A DNA stretch of 64,000 nucleotides from Bacillota bacterium (GTDB lineage: Bacteria > Bacillota > Clostridia > Lachnospirales > Lachnospiraceae): positions 62,001 to 126,000 of the forward strand of contig JAEYLX010000051.1 in the NCBI GenBank assembly GCA_023407575.1. Reading direction: 5' to 3'. The translations under genes were made by a program, and so were the position numbers. Positions 53,676-62,703 of this stretch are shown here, one piece after another. The notes below the pieces were generated by a model. The model saw nothing but the letters and a program-made list of their open reading frames with translations. It was not told the DNA's origin and made no database searches. Position 1 is the stretch's first letter. Each line of letters starts with the position of its first letter.

Positions 53676-53891
53676 ATGCTGTTATTCTCTAAACGGAGAC
53701 CCCCAAAAGATAATTATATTATCAATGAGATAAATAAAACAAAGATTGCTATGGAAGCAGCTTACTCCAACTTTCAAAACGTTGTAGATCCTGATCTTAT
53801 TGATAGCTGTATTTATGAGTTAAATGCTGTACAAAACCGTTATAAATTTTTATTAAAACTTGCCAAAGAATCCGACACAACTTGCTGCTAA
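53676..53891 (+). CDS. DUF2508 (YaaL-like) protein
   Basis: The product has 71 residues from ATG 53676 (MLLFSKRRPPKD), after a weak GGCTGGTG; a longer frame from 53601 has no ribosome binding site and would begin upstream of the promoter. IAMEAAYSNFQNVVDPDLID and YELNAVQNRYKFLLK fit DUF2508/YaaL, which lies by recR and bofA in many Firmicutes. The product is probably a small helical cytosolic protein. The function is unknown. It ends TTCC, with two terminal Cys residues. Confidence 0.8.
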   Translation: MLLFSKRRPPKDNYIINEINKTKIAMEAAYSNFQNVVDPDLIDSCIYELNAVQNRYKFLLKLAKESDTTCC

Positions 53892-53901
53892 CACATATAA
53901 A

Positions 53902-53959
53902 AGCTGCCCCAATCCATTTTAAGAAAACTATTGTTTTCCTATCATGTTTTGGGACAGCT
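53902..53959. terminator. Two-tier bidirectional hairpin
   Basis: AGCTGCCCCAA (53902-53912) pairs with TTGGGACAGCT (53949-53959) with one mismatch, enclosing GAAAAC-TATT-GTTTTC. On the minus strand it is followed by TTTTAT. It could end both the DUF2508 transcript and a long transcript from flagellin through the repeat array. Confidence 0.65.
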
Positions 53960-54209
53960 CATCTATTTTATGTAATGTTACATTTAATCTTTGGTACACA
54001 GCTCTCTTATGTTTCCTTTTCCTTTTAAAGAATTTTATCTCTCTATTAGAAATTTATCCTCTAAGGTCCGTAGGTTCTCCTATGCGCTTCATGTAATGTT
54101 ATCTTAGGTTCTATGATAAGAATCTTCGGTATTGTGTCTAAATCCTTTGTGTATCAACATAAAAGCCGCTTCTGTATCTTAAAAGCATAATTCTTCTTTC
54201 GCTCTAAAT

Positions 54210-54720
54210 TACTTTGGTATTTTTACTGACAATAATGAACAGCAGCTTTTGTAACTTTCAATGATATCAATCATTTCTTTCGTATACATAACATTTGTAC
54301 TTTCACTGATATAATAATCAGCTTCTTTCGTATCCTTAGCTTTTTGTACTTTCACTGGTAACTATCCAGTTCTTTCGTATACATAGCTTTCGTACATTTA
54401 CTGGTAATAATCCAGTTCTTTGGTATGCATGGCTTTCGTACATTTACTGGTAATTATCCAGTTCTTTGGTATACATGACTTTCGTACAGCTACTGGCATC
54501 TACCCAGTTCTTTGGTATGCATCACTTTTGTACATCTGCTAATGTTCCACCAGCTTCTTTCGTATATATCACTTTTGTACATCTGCTAATGTTCCCATCA
54601 GCCTCTTTCGTATATATCACTTTTGTACATTTGCTGATGTTCCCATCAGTCGCTTTGGTATCCTCTGCTTTGGTATCCTCACTACTGTTGTCCTTAGCTT
54701 CCTTTGTACTTTAAAGTCTT
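54210..54720. repeat. Tandem array of ~47-bp units, each with a hairpin
   Basis: Nine units are recognisable, with hairpins at 54260-54275, 54306-54321, 54354-54370, 54400-54416, 54446-54462, 54492-54508, 54538-54554, 54585-54602 and 54633-54650 (spacing 46-48 bp). Stem sequences differ but pairing is kept: AATGAT/ATCATT, CTGAT/ATCAG, ACTGG/CCAGT (four units), GCTGATG/CATCAG. Between stems, blocks of CTTTSGTAY (minus strand RTACSAAAG) are conserved. Decayed copies extend to about 53990 and toward 54715. There is no open frame with support. The array is 15 bp downstream of the fliS stop, so it could form the 3' untranslated region of the fliS-flagellin transcript. Confidence 0.85.
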
Positions 54721-54734
54721 TTGTAGTGGCTTAT

Positions 54735-55214
54735 TTATACCATAAACCCACGGCTCCTGCTATTAGGATCGATGTAAGTCTCATTCAATGTGCCCTTACC
54801 GTAGGTTAAGCCCGCATAGAGCTGCTGCGTGTTACGCATCATTGGTCCGCTGGTGTCAGTTTTACTAACACCTTCAAAACCTGTTAAAAGTCTTGTTATT
54901 ACACCTTGAACACCTTCAAGTGAATCAGGAGTTCTTTTCATAATGGCTGTAATAATTGATTTATTTGCAAATAGGTAGAGGCTAAGTAGATCATAGGAAA
55001 TCTGGTATTTAAAATCTAATGCCACTATCAGTTCATTGATATATTTATGTGCTCTTTTCAGCTCTTTATCAAAGGTCACAAAATCCTTTGATTCATAAGC
55101 TTCCTTGGCTTCTGCTATTTCTTCCAAAACCATCTCGTATAAAATAACGATAAGCTCGCTTTTAGAGGCTTGGGTTATTCTGTTTGCGAAGGTTTGAATT
55201 GCCTCTTTTTTCAT
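54735..55214 (-). CDS. fliS: FliS-like flagellar export chaperone
   Basis: The product has 159 residues, ATG 55214 after AGGAGG. It is all-helical with the FliS pattern (QTFANRITQASKSELIVILYEMVLEEIAEAK, FDKELKRAHKYINELIVALDF, LSLYLFANKSIITAIMKR). It is ~25 residues longer than typical FliS, with a C-terminal extension ending TYIDPNSRSRGFMV. It would bind the flagellin C-terminus in the cytosol and prevent assembly before export. It lies 37 bp downstream of flagellin, probably in the same transcript. Confidence 0.82.
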   Translation of the reverse strand: MKKEAIQTFANRITQASKSELIVILYEMVLEEIAEAKEAYESKDFVTFDKELKRAHKYINELIVALDFKYQISYDLLSLYLFANKSIITAIMKRTPDSLEGVQGVITRLLTGFEGVSKTDTSGPMMRNTQQLYAGLTYGKGTLNETYIDPNSRSRGFMV

Positions 55215-55251
55215 TGATTAAGTCCTCCTGTCCTTCCTCTTATAGAATTAA

Positions 55252-56793
55252 TTAATTCTGAAGTAAGGATAAGATTGTCTGTGGTCTCTGATTTGCCTGT
55301 GCTAACATAGAGGTACCAGCCTGTGCCAATACATTCTTCTGCGTATAGTTTGCCATTTCAACTGCCATATCTGCATCTGAAATACGGGATAAGGATTCTG
55401 TCATGTTCTCAGAAGTTGTATCTAAGTTAGAAATGGAATGCTCTAATCTATTCTGATATGCACCAAGTTTGGAACGAATTGCGGATACCTGATTAATTGC
55501 TGTATCAAGTAAAGTGATTGCCGCCTGTGCACCATCTGCTGTACCGATATTTACCTTGTCAACTCCAAGGGTAGCTGGATCCACCTTAGGAATTCTTACA
55601 GACATCGTCTGTCCTTCATTTGCACCAATTTGAAGATCCATTGGACCTGCATCAAGAACGGAGATTATGATGTCTTTATAATTGGCAGTGGGGGTAGTAG
55701 GAACAGCCGGTGTTCCGCCACCAATATCATAATCATCAAATGTAGTTCCTGCTGTTCCTGCTGCAATTTCAATTACCATGGAGAAATTATCTCTGTCAGA
55801 TATCGTAACCTTATTACCAGTAATGGAAACTGTAGCTGTATTGTCAAATTTTGAAGAATAATCTAGCGTTGCTTTTGCGTCCACACCGTTAGCCACTGTT
55901 TTCGTCGGTGACAATCCCAACAAAGTTGCTAATTCTGGATCATCACAATAGATTTCAACCTTTTGATCAGAACCATATTCACTGGAAACAAACGCAATAC
56001 TGTCACCACCAGCCAATGTTTTACTAGTGTAGCCTGCTAAGTCCAAATTAGTTGTTGTGACCGGGTCAACTCCATTTGCTACTGCAAAAACCTTAACACC
56101 AACGCTGTCTCCTGCATCTCTTAATTTTTTAAAGACATCATCTAATGTGTCCCCTTCTTCTATCTTAACGGACTCTCCATTTATATTTATAGAACCCACT
56201 TCATTACTAGTAATGACTCTTGCTGTGGGGCTGCCTGTAAATTTGGTATCATCACCAACAATTACTGCCTGTCTCGCATCCTGTGTAACTGTTAACTTAA
56301 AGTCTCCAACAGATACTGTATCGGACAAAGATACTAATTTAACATTACTATTACTGGAATAGGATTTACGATCAATATTACCATCTAATAAGGTCATGGT
56401 ATTAAACTCGGTTGTTTTTGAGATACGAGTAATCTCACTGTTTAATTGGTCGATTTCCGTTTGAATTGCATCGCGATCTTCTGATGTATAAGTACCATTT
56501 GCAGATTGTACTGCAAGCTCTCTCATTCTCTGAAGCATTGCTTCAACCTCAACTAAAGCACCTTCCGCGGTCTGTATTACAGAGATACCATCGGAGGCAT
56601 TTCTGGAAGCTTGATCTAAACCAGAGATCTGGGTTCTCATTTTTTCAGAAATTGCTAATCCTGCAGAGTCATCTGCTGCACTGTTGATACGATAACCGGA
56701 AGATAATCTCTCCAAGCTCTTATCTAACATTGAATTTGTTTTTGCTAATTGGTTGTTTGCCTTTAAAGCTGAAATGTTATGGTTGATTCTCAT
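55252..56793 (-). CDS. fliC: Flagellin
   Basis: The product has 513 residues, ATG 56793 after TTAGGTGA. The N-terminal D0/D1 (MRINHNISALKANNQLAKTN, LERLSSGYRINSAADDSAGLAISEKMR) and C-terminal D1/D0 (LGAYQNRLEHSISNLDTTSENM, AQANQRPQTILSLLQN) are canonical. A variable central domain (~150-400) is longer than in Bacillus Hag (~300 residues total). It is exported by the flagellar type III system and polymerises into the filament. FliS is encoded next. The 5' leader contains two CsrA-like hairpins, so translation may be repressed by CsrA. Confidence 0.98.
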   Translation of the reverse strand: MRINHNISALKANNQLAKTNSMLDKSLERLSSGYRINSAADDSAGLAISEKMRTQISGLDQASRNASDGISVIQTAEGALVEVEAMLQRMRELAVQSANGTYTSEDRDAIQTEIDQLNSEITRISKTTEFNTMTLLDGNIDRKSYSSNSNVKLVSLSDTVSVGDFKLTVTQDARQAVIVGDDTKFTGSPTARVITSNEVGSININGESVKIEEGDTLDDVFKKLRDAGDSVGVKVFAVANGVDPVTTTNLDLAGYTSKTLAGGDSIAFVSSEYGSDQKVEIYCDDPELATLLGLSPTKTVANGVDAKATLDYSSKFDNTATVSITGNKVTISDRDNFSMVIEIAAGTAGTTFDDYDIGGGTPAVPTTPTANYKDIIISVLDAGPMDLQIGANEGQTMSVRIPKVDPATLGVDKVNIGTADGAQAAITLLDTAINQVSAIRSKLGAYQNRLEHSISNLDTTSENMTESLSRISDADMAVEMANYTQKNVLAQAGTSMLAQANQRPQTILSLLQN

Positions 56794-56825
56794 ATAGTAT
56801 CACCTAATCCCTTTCTTTTTGGCAG

Positions 56826-56848
56826 CCATCCCCCTCCATGTACGATGG
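56826..56848 (-). promoter_or_regulatory. CsrA-like hairpin 2 in the flagellin leader
   Basis: On the minus strand CCATC pairs with GATGG and the loop reads GTACATGGAGGGG. UACAUGGAGG is close to the CsrA consensus RUACARGGAUGU, with GGA in the loop. It is ~33 nt upstream of the flagellin ATG. Confidence 0.5.
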
Positions 56849-56894
56849 TACGCTCGATTTATTATAATCATATATTTTTATAGCTTGTCTATAA

Positions 56895-56918
56895 ATCAGC
56901 AACCTCCATGTAGCCGAT
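56895..56918 (-). promoter_or_regulatory. CsrA-like hairpin 1 in the flagellin leader
   Basis: On the minus strand ATCGGC pairs with GCTGAT (one G-U) and the loop is TACATGGAGGTT. The loop core TACATGGAGG is identical to that of hairpin 2, although the stems differ. Whether it is transcribed depends on the unknown start point. Confidence 0.45.
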
Positions 56919-56971
56919 ATAAATCGTTATTAAACTTTCTTTTACACTACCTTTTCATACTGCGTATTTGA

Positions 56972-57001
56972 GGCTAGTCCAAAAACCTGCGCTTTCGTTC
57001 A
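56972..57001. repeat. Dispersed 3'-flanking element, copy B
   Basis: TAGTCCAAAAACCTGCGCTT and then TCGTTCA lies directly after the stop of the 1144-residue protein gene. It resembles the element at 31210-31255 (CAAAACCCTGCGGTTTCC). Confidence 0.35.
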
Positions 57002-57008
57002 CACTAAC

Positions 57009-60000
57009 TTAGGTAGAGCTGTTCTCAACATCTCGTACAAACTGAACAATTGCCTTGGCAATTTGGTAAAGGGTTCGTTCTGTGTCGGGATTTGAAACTT
57101 CTGTATCTCGTGATAATTGGTTAGTATAACTATTCGCTTCCTTTTCATTTCTTAGCAATACGAAATCCAATTGTTTTAAAGTTACATCCTGTTCTTCAAT
57201 TGTACTTCGTAACAATTGCGAATTCCTGCTTATTTGCTCTAATCCGCTGCGGCTGTCACTGCCAATGAATCCCTGGAGTCCATTCTCTTTTAAGGAGAAT
57301 TCTGTCTTAACATTACCCAACTGCTCCGACCAGGTAGTAACACTTACCTTTCCCGATCCAGTAGCTCCTCTTAGGATAGTTAGGTTCATATTTGTTATAC
57401 CATTTTTAGTTTCTATTGGTATTTGATAAAATTCTTTTTCTGCAAGTGTTCTTAAAAATCTCATCTGTTGCCCTAAACTTTTCAACTCAGCCAATCTCTG
57501 ATTGTCTATCTTTTCTTCGGAATAAGATTGTTCAATTGCAGCTTCTGCATCCTGCTCTAACTGTGAATAAGTTTCAACTGCAGAATGCCTGTCGATTATT
57601 GTATCGGACAATTGGTCCAAATCCTTAAGAGTATTTTCTGATTTTTCGACTTTTTCTTCTTTTTGTAATTTTAACAGCTTCTTAATGGGAGATTCTCCGT
57701 TACTTAACAGATAGTTTGCCATCATAAGATTAGCGGGAGTATTTGGAACCCTATAGTTATTTAGAAATCGAAGAGCTTGTTCGGAATTCTTACATAATTC
57801 CCTAATCTCTTGAACCTTCTTTGCATACTCCTCTTCCACCATCTGGTCATCTTCCAGCTGCGCAAGTTGATCAAATAGCTTTTCAACCGGGACATCCTTA
57901 ATACTCTCCCAGATTCCCTTAGAAGAAATATTGCTTAAAAGAGAAGGTGTAATTCCCTCTTTTATTTCTTTTAAAAGCTGTCCAATATACTCTGTCTGTT
58001 CTTGGATTTCTTCATTGTTGGAACTCTCTTCCTCTGTATTAATATTACTATCTACTGTTTTTTCACCTGCAGCAAATTCTCTTACTTGTTCTGCTATGGA
58101 TTCCGAATCTCTGTTTAACCCTTGTAAGGTTCCAAATTCATCATCAATTACCGCATCTAGATGCCCCTTCTTGTTGGTATTCACTGCCCGAAGCAACCCT
58201 TCTAAAGTCACTTCCTGATTTGCCTTAAGTAATGCCCCAACTGCTGCCCCATCTGATTTCTCCACGTTATAAAGCAATCGATAAACGCCAATATAAGCCT
58301 TTCTTTCACTTGGCGTAATATCATTTGTTTTTTCGAGCCTATGTAAGAAGGTACTGAACTTCTCTTCTGATGTGATACCCTCTTCTTCCCTTATGCGGTT
58401 TACTGTTTGATTTAACTCATCAATGGTCATTTGCATTGGATTTAATTGCTCTTTCAGCATACGAACGGTCACTGCCGGATGTAAATTATTAATTAAATTT
58501 GATACCTTCTGATCATAAGCCTTTACTTGTGCAAGGGAGCTCTCGTTTATTTCCATCTGATTGTACCCTAATATTCGTGCCGCTCTTTGATTTTGCTCAG
58601 TATTTTCAATCTGCAGCTCCTCTAATAAGGAATCAACCTTTGCAAATGCCTTTTTAATTGAATCACCATATTCCCTGTTTGGAACCGTCATCAAGGTTTC
58701 ATATGCCGCACCGGCTTTTGCAAACTCTGTTTGCAGCTTATTACCTTCTGTAAGAAGACCTGGAATTGTTATGCTGCTCCTAATAGTTAGCGTACTGCCA
58801 AGCACCTGACTTGGAAGGCTTCTTAGCGCTTCTATACTCTGAGTAGTCTCTTTTAATAGTTCCAGTGAAGTTGCATCAAATACTGTATCTGCCTCCAATG
58901 CCAGCTCTTTATAATAATTGTCTTCTATCTGCTTTAATGCATCAACAACCTTGCTCAGTTCATTGGTTTCTATGGAAAAGCCCTGCTTCTCCAATTTAGC
59001 TGCAGCTTCTATGGTCATTTTAAGTCGAATTTCCTCCAGCTGTCTCTTTGCTCTAACTTCCTTATAGGCTTTACTGTCAACTACCTCACTCTCTTGTTCA
59101 GAGGATAAATCAGACTCCACTACAGCCTCTTCATCTATTATTTGATCAGCTTCAATAATATCTTGTCCACTTGTTACCTGCTTTTCTAGTTTGGAGTTTT
59201 CCTGTATCGCAATCAAATTCTTCAAAGTTAGTTCCGTACCCGTCTCCACCGCCTCAGATACACTATCCTCTGTTATAGTATTTAGCTTATCTACTAATTT
59301 GCTTGCATTTTCACCTGTGCCTGTCAGCACTGCATCCTTTGGATGTATCCCTTGACTCATTCCTTCCAGCATTCTGTTAAGCATCTCATCGGTATTTCTG
59401 TTATCCTTTAACTGCTCTAGCTCCTTCTTATAGGTAAAGGTCTCAGCTGTTAATGGAATTTTACTTTCAACCAGCCACTTGGCAGAATTAATCTCACTTT
59501 CGGTAGCTTCGAATCCCGCCTCTTGAATTACATCCTTTACTTGCCCTAATAACTCCTTCCAATCCTGTGAAGCGATTGGCTCCTTGATTAGTTTTGTACT
59601 GCTATAATATGCCTTATATAAATTCTCTGTGGTCGGAGCAAGGTTTTTTGAGATCAAATTCTGCATTGCCTTATCATCCATCATTGGTGTTGTATCTAAT
59701 AATGAAAGCGCAGAGGTTAATTTCGCTATATTGTCTGGGGTTGCTGGTAAATTTGCCTCCTCCAGTCTTATCTTAAGTTCGGATGGCTCAAAAGACTTTT
59801 TATTTTCCTTCGGTTTCCTTTCTTCTTTACTAGATACTGCTTGTTTCTTTTTACCCTCAGTATCATTCAATTTTTCAGCTTTTTGGCTCTCTTGACTCTT
59901 AACTCGATCCAGTACTCTTTTGAAGCCTTGAAGGGAATAGTTTTGTGGATCAAATCCCTCTAGTTCCATGTTCTTATAATCAAGTTCAGTCAGCCTTGCT

Positions 60001-60443
60001 TCCACATCCTTTAAGCCTTCCAGACTGTCTTTACTCTCTTGCTCCTGCTCGGCTCTTCTAGTAGATTTCTCTTTCTTTGCAAGAACCGTCTCCCAGTCAG
60101 AATCTATTGCCAGTTTTGCTCGAAAAGAGGTCTTTCTGCTGCCATCATCAGGATCTAATATTCTAAGTTCTATTTCATTCTTGGTGGTCTTCAATATTTC
60201 AAAGGTTTTTATCTCTCCGGGTTTTACCTTCCCCACCACATCCCTGGGTGCACTAACCTTCTGACCATTAAAATCAAAGGTGACCAGTTCCGCTACTGAT
60301 GTAACAACACCCGTAATTTGCTGTCCTTTTTTCATGAAAGATGAACCCAGTCCATTCTTATCTTTATCTATTGTAACCTGCCCAGACAGATTTCTCACTG
60401 TTTTGTTCAGGTTTGCCATATTCTTTGAAACACTCTGATTCAT
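57009..60443 (-). CDS. Very large FliK-like (DUF6240-type) flagellar protein
   Basis: The product has 1144 residues, ATG 60443 after GGGAGAAGG. It has no signal peptide or membrane helix. The N-terminal ~110 residues are beta-rich (KKGQQITGVVTSVAELVTFDFNGQKVSAPRD). The central ~850 residues are acidic, Glu/Lys-rich and mostly helical, with repeated LKEANLPAT/LTEALK-like helices suggestive of repeats (RLEEANLPATPDNIAKL, FRVPNTPANLMMANYL). The C-terminal ~130 residues (LTILRGATGSGKVSVTTWSEQLGNVKTEFSLKENGLQGFI) resemble the FliK hook-length control C-domain. It is 215 bp upstream of flagellin on the same strand. DUF6240 assignment is from memory of similar clostridial proteins. Confidence 0.6.
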   Translation of the reverse strand: MNQSVSKNMANLNKTVRNLSGQVTIDKDKNGLGSSFMKKGQQITGVVTSVAELVTFDFNGQKVSAPRDVVGKVKPGEIKTFEILKTTKNEIELRILDPDDGSRKTSFRAKLAIDSDWETVLAKKEKSTRRAEQEQESKDSLEGLKDVEARLTELDYKNMELEGFDPQNYSLQGFKRVLDRVKSQESQKAEKLNDTEGKKKQAVSSKEERKPKENKKSFEPSELKIRLEEANLPATPDNIAKLTSALSLLDTTPMMDDKAMQNLISKNLAPTTENLYKAYYSSTKLIKEPIASQDWKELLGQVKDVIQEAGFEATESEINSAKWLVESKIPLTAETFTYKKELEQLKDNRNTDEMLNRMLEGMSQGIHPKDAVLTGTGENASKLVDKLNTITEDSVSEAVETGTELTLKNLIAIQENSKLEKQVTSGQDIIEADQIIDEEAVVESDLSSEQESEVVDSKAYKEVRAKRQLEEIRLKMTIEAAAKLEKQGFSIETNELSKVVDALKQIEDNYYKELALEADTVFDATSLELLKETTQSIEALRSLPSQVLGSTLTIRSSITIPGLLTEGNKLQTEFAKAGAAYETLMTVPNREYGDSIKKAFAKVDSLLEELQIENTEQNQRAARILGYNQMEINESSLAQVKAYDQKVSNLINNLHPAVTVRMLKEQLNPMQMTIDELNQTVNRIREEEGITSEEKFSTFLHRLEKTNDITPSERKAYIGVYRLLYNVEKSDGAAVGALLKANQEVTLEGLLRAVNTNKKGHLDAVIDDEFGTLQGLNRDSESIAEQVREFAAGEKTVDSNINTEEESSNNEEIQEQTEYIGQLLKEIKEGITPSLLSNISSKGIWESIKDVPVEKLFDQLAQLEDDQMVEEEYAKKVQEIRELCKNSEQALRFLNNYRVPNTPANLMMANYLLSNGESPIKKLLKLQKEEKVEKSENTLKDLDQLSDTIIDRHSAVETYSQLEQDAEAAIEQSYSEEKIDNQRLAELKSLGQQMRFLRTLAEKEFYQIPIETKNGITNMNLTILRGATGSGKVSVTTWSEQLGNVKTEFSLKENGLQGFIGSDSRSGLEQISRNSQLLRSTIEEQDVTLKQLDFVLLRNEKEANSYTNQLSRDTEVSNPDTERTLYQIAKAIVQFVRDVENSST

Positions 60444-60688
60444 ACCTTCTCCCGTCCTCTTTCTGCAGGTTAAATCGAACTTTTCCTGTCGTTCTTTCCA
60501 CTCTAAACGACTTTACCTCTATTATTTCGGCAGTTTGTATGAATTTCTTAACCTGGGAAGATAGGCCTGGTCTCGGTAATAAATAACAGATAAGAACAAA
60601 AGTGCACCTTGCACACACTCGACTTAAGATACTTTCAATGCACAACTTTTGTACTGTGCGCATAGCTGCGCATCCTTAGTCGAAGAGC

Positions 60689-60732
60689 TTTTCTATAATA
60701 GAAATTTCGTAGGAATTTACTATTATAGAAAA
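60689..60732. repeat. 44-bp inverted repeat in the 424-bp divergent gap
   Basis: TTTTCTATAATAG (60689-60701) pairs perfectly with CTATTATAGAAAA (60720-60732), with an imperfect inner stem. It lies between the DUF6240-type gene and the DUF885 lipoprotein gene. The rest of 60444-60867 holds a small GTGCA-CCT-TGCAC palindrome (60602-60614) and no supported gene. Confidence 0.5.
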
Positions 60733-60867
60733 AATAATAATATAACTTCTTATCAGTAATTTTGATGAATAAACATGAATATATAAATAGAAATCCAAAC
60801 CGTGTGTGCATTAATTACTACGAAAGAATTATCAGTATTTAACGGCATGACACTATGGGAGGTTGTA

Positions 60868-62625
60868 ATGAAAATAAGAAGGTTGTTTTTTTATACTATA
60901 CTATTCACTGTCCTCTGCCTAACCCTGTTATTAAGCGGATGCAGCCTGAAAAAAACAGAGTCTTCGGAACAAGATAAGTTTGACAACTTTTTAAATGATT
61001 TATTTGTGCTTGAGGTTCAATCAGATAGCATTTCCATGAATTATTCTTTAGCCTCTCCCGAAAACTTTGGCATTACACAGGAGAAGGCTACTCTTGGGGA
61101 ATATAGTGTAAGTAACATGACAAAGGATCTTTCTTCCTCCGAGAACTACCTGGCGCGACTGAAATCCTTTGATTATCAGCTTCTATCCTCAGACCAAAAA
61201 TTAACCTATGAAATTGTTAAGACCTATCTAGAGCAAGACTTAGGTTTAGGCGACTTTATGTATTACGATGAATGTCTTGGACCAACCACAGGAATTCAAG
61301 CTCAATTACCAATTCTATTAGCGGAATATAGTTTTTATAGTAAGTCTGACATAGATACTTATATTGACCTACTCACCTGTGTTTATAGCTATTTTGAAGA
61401 TTTAGCTCAGTATGAGCGTGAAAAGTCCAAGGTAGGTCTGTTTATGAGTGACGCTGTAGCCGCTCAAATAATTGAACAATGCAACTCCTTTATTGAAAAC
61501 CCCAAAGAAAATTTCTTAATCCAATATTTTGATGAAAAAATAATGAATTATAAAGGTTTAACCAAAGAGGAAATCACTACCTACAAAGTAAAAAATAAAG
61601 AGGCTGTACTTACCCATGTCATTCCTGCTTATAAATTATTAATAAAAACTTTAACAGAGCTTATGGGAACCGGTACGAATGATGCTGGTCTATATTATTA
61701 TCCAAAGGGTCAATCCTATTATGAAAAAATAGCTAAGATTAAAACTGGTTCAGATAAAAGCATGCAAGAAATGATTAAAATGCTGGACACTGCAATCGGT
61801 GACGGACTTGTGGATATTACTGCATTAACAACTGCAGATCCTAACCTGATTGATAAGTATCTATCCTTTGAATCTTTTCCTTTAACAGACCCAAATGATA
61901 TTATAAGTGATTTAAAATCCGATATTCAAAAAGATTTTCCACCAACAGCAACCGTTAACTGCAATATTAAATATGTACCTGATTCCCTTGCAGAATATTT
62001 AAGTCCTGCCATGTATCTAATTCCACCTATCGATAATTATAAAGATAATAATATTTACATCAATGGTAACGATGCAAAAACTCTATCCATGATTTATACC
62101 ACTGTGGCTCATGAAGGATATCCAGGTCATCTCTATCAATGTGTTTATTTTAGAAGTAAAAATCCATCCCCTATCCGTAATTTATTAAACTTTGTCGGAT
62201 ATGATGAAGGCTGGGCGACCTATGTTGAAATGTATTCTTATCATACCTCTGGAATTGACGAAATGCTTGCTGATTTTCTAGAGCTTAACAACATTGTAAT
62301 CCTTTGTATGTATGCCCGTACGGACATTGGCATTCATTATGAAGGTTGGACAAAAAGAACGGCTGTGGACTATGTCAATGACTTTATTGGTGATGATGAG
62401 ATTGCAGGTGCAATCTATGATACCTTACTGGAAGAACCAGCTATTTATCTTCCCTATGCAATTGGTTATCTTGAAATAATGGAGCTTAGAAAACAAGCCG
62501 AAAGAGCATTAGCTGGCAACTTTGTTGCAAAGGATTTTCATACCTTTTTACTTGATATCGGGCCAGCACAATTTGGAATTATAAAAGATAAAATGAACTT
62601 ATGGATTGAAAAAACAGCAAAGTAG
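60868..62625 (+). CDS. DUF885-family lipoprotein (M32-like metallopeptidase fold)
   Basis: The product has 585 residues from ATG 60868 (MKIRRLFFYTIL), after GGGAGG; a longer frame from 60802 has no site. The lipobox is LLLSGC (Cys ~25), so it is a lipoprotein on the outer face of the membrane. The DUF885 domain carries a zincin-like HEGYPGHLYQCVYFR (~residue 412), with GYDEGWATYVEMYS ~40 residues later giving the third ligand Glu. The pattern suggests a metallopeptidase. It is a single gene followed by a terminator. Confidence 0.88.
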   Translation: MKIRRLFFYTILFTVLCLTLLLSGCSLKKTESSEQDKFDNFLNDLFVLEVQSDSISMNYSLASPENFGITQEKATLGEYSVSNMTKDLSSSENYLARLKSFDYQLLSSDQKLTYEIVKTYLEQDLGLGDFMYYDECLGPTTGIQAQLPILLAEYSFYSKSDIDTYIDLLTCVYSYFEDLAQYEREKSKVGLFMSDAVAAQIIEQCNSFIENPKENFLIQYFDEKIMNYKGLTKEEITTYKVKNKEAVLTHVIPAYKLLIKTLTELMGTGTNDAGLYYYPKGQSYYEKIAKIKTGSDKSMQEMIKMLDTAIGDGLVDITALTTADPNLIDKYLSFESFPLTDPNDIISDLKSDIQKDFPPTATVNCNIKYVPDSLAEYLSPAMYLIPPIDNYKDNNIYINGNDAKTLSMIYTTVAHEGYPGHLYQCVYFRSKNPSPIRNLLNFVGYDEGWATYVEMYSYHTSGIDEMLADFLELNNIVILCMYARTDIGIHYEGWTKRTAVDYVNDFIGDDEIAGAIYDTLLEEPAIYLPYAIGYLEIMELRKQAERALAGNFVAKDFHTFLLDIGPAQFGIIKDKMNLWIEKTAK

Positions 62626-62636
62626 AATTAAAACAT

Positions 62637-62682
62637 AAAAACAGCAGCTGGATCTAATAAATCATCCATGCTGCTGTTTTAT
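62637..62682 (+). terminator. Terminator of the DUF885 gene
   Basis: AAAACAGCAGC (62638-62648) pairs with GCTGCTGTTTT (62670-62680), with inner TGGAT/ATCCA, followed by ATT. It lies 12 bp after the stop. Confidence 0.85.
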
Positions 62683-62703
62683 TAATAATTTAGTAACTGC
62701 TCA

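Noticed and set aside
54466..54714. Plus-strand 82-codon open frame with a repeated SASFVYITFVHLLMFP unit
   Set aside because: The repeat comes from the 48-bp tandem array being a multiple of three there. There is no ribosome binding site, and other units shift the frame.
54210..54720. CRISPR array
   Set aside because: Units are contiguous and diverged. There are no identical repeats separated by unique spacers, and no cas genes.
56891..56920. Sigma-28-like GCCGATAT on the plus strand with TAAA upstream
   Set aside because: The spacing is 17 instead of 15 and it points away from flagellin. The sequence is better explained as part of the leader hairpin.
60364..60663. 99-codon open frame overlapping the start of the 1144-residue protein
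   Set aside because: It overlaps a well-supported gene start in another frame and its sequence has no recognisable character.
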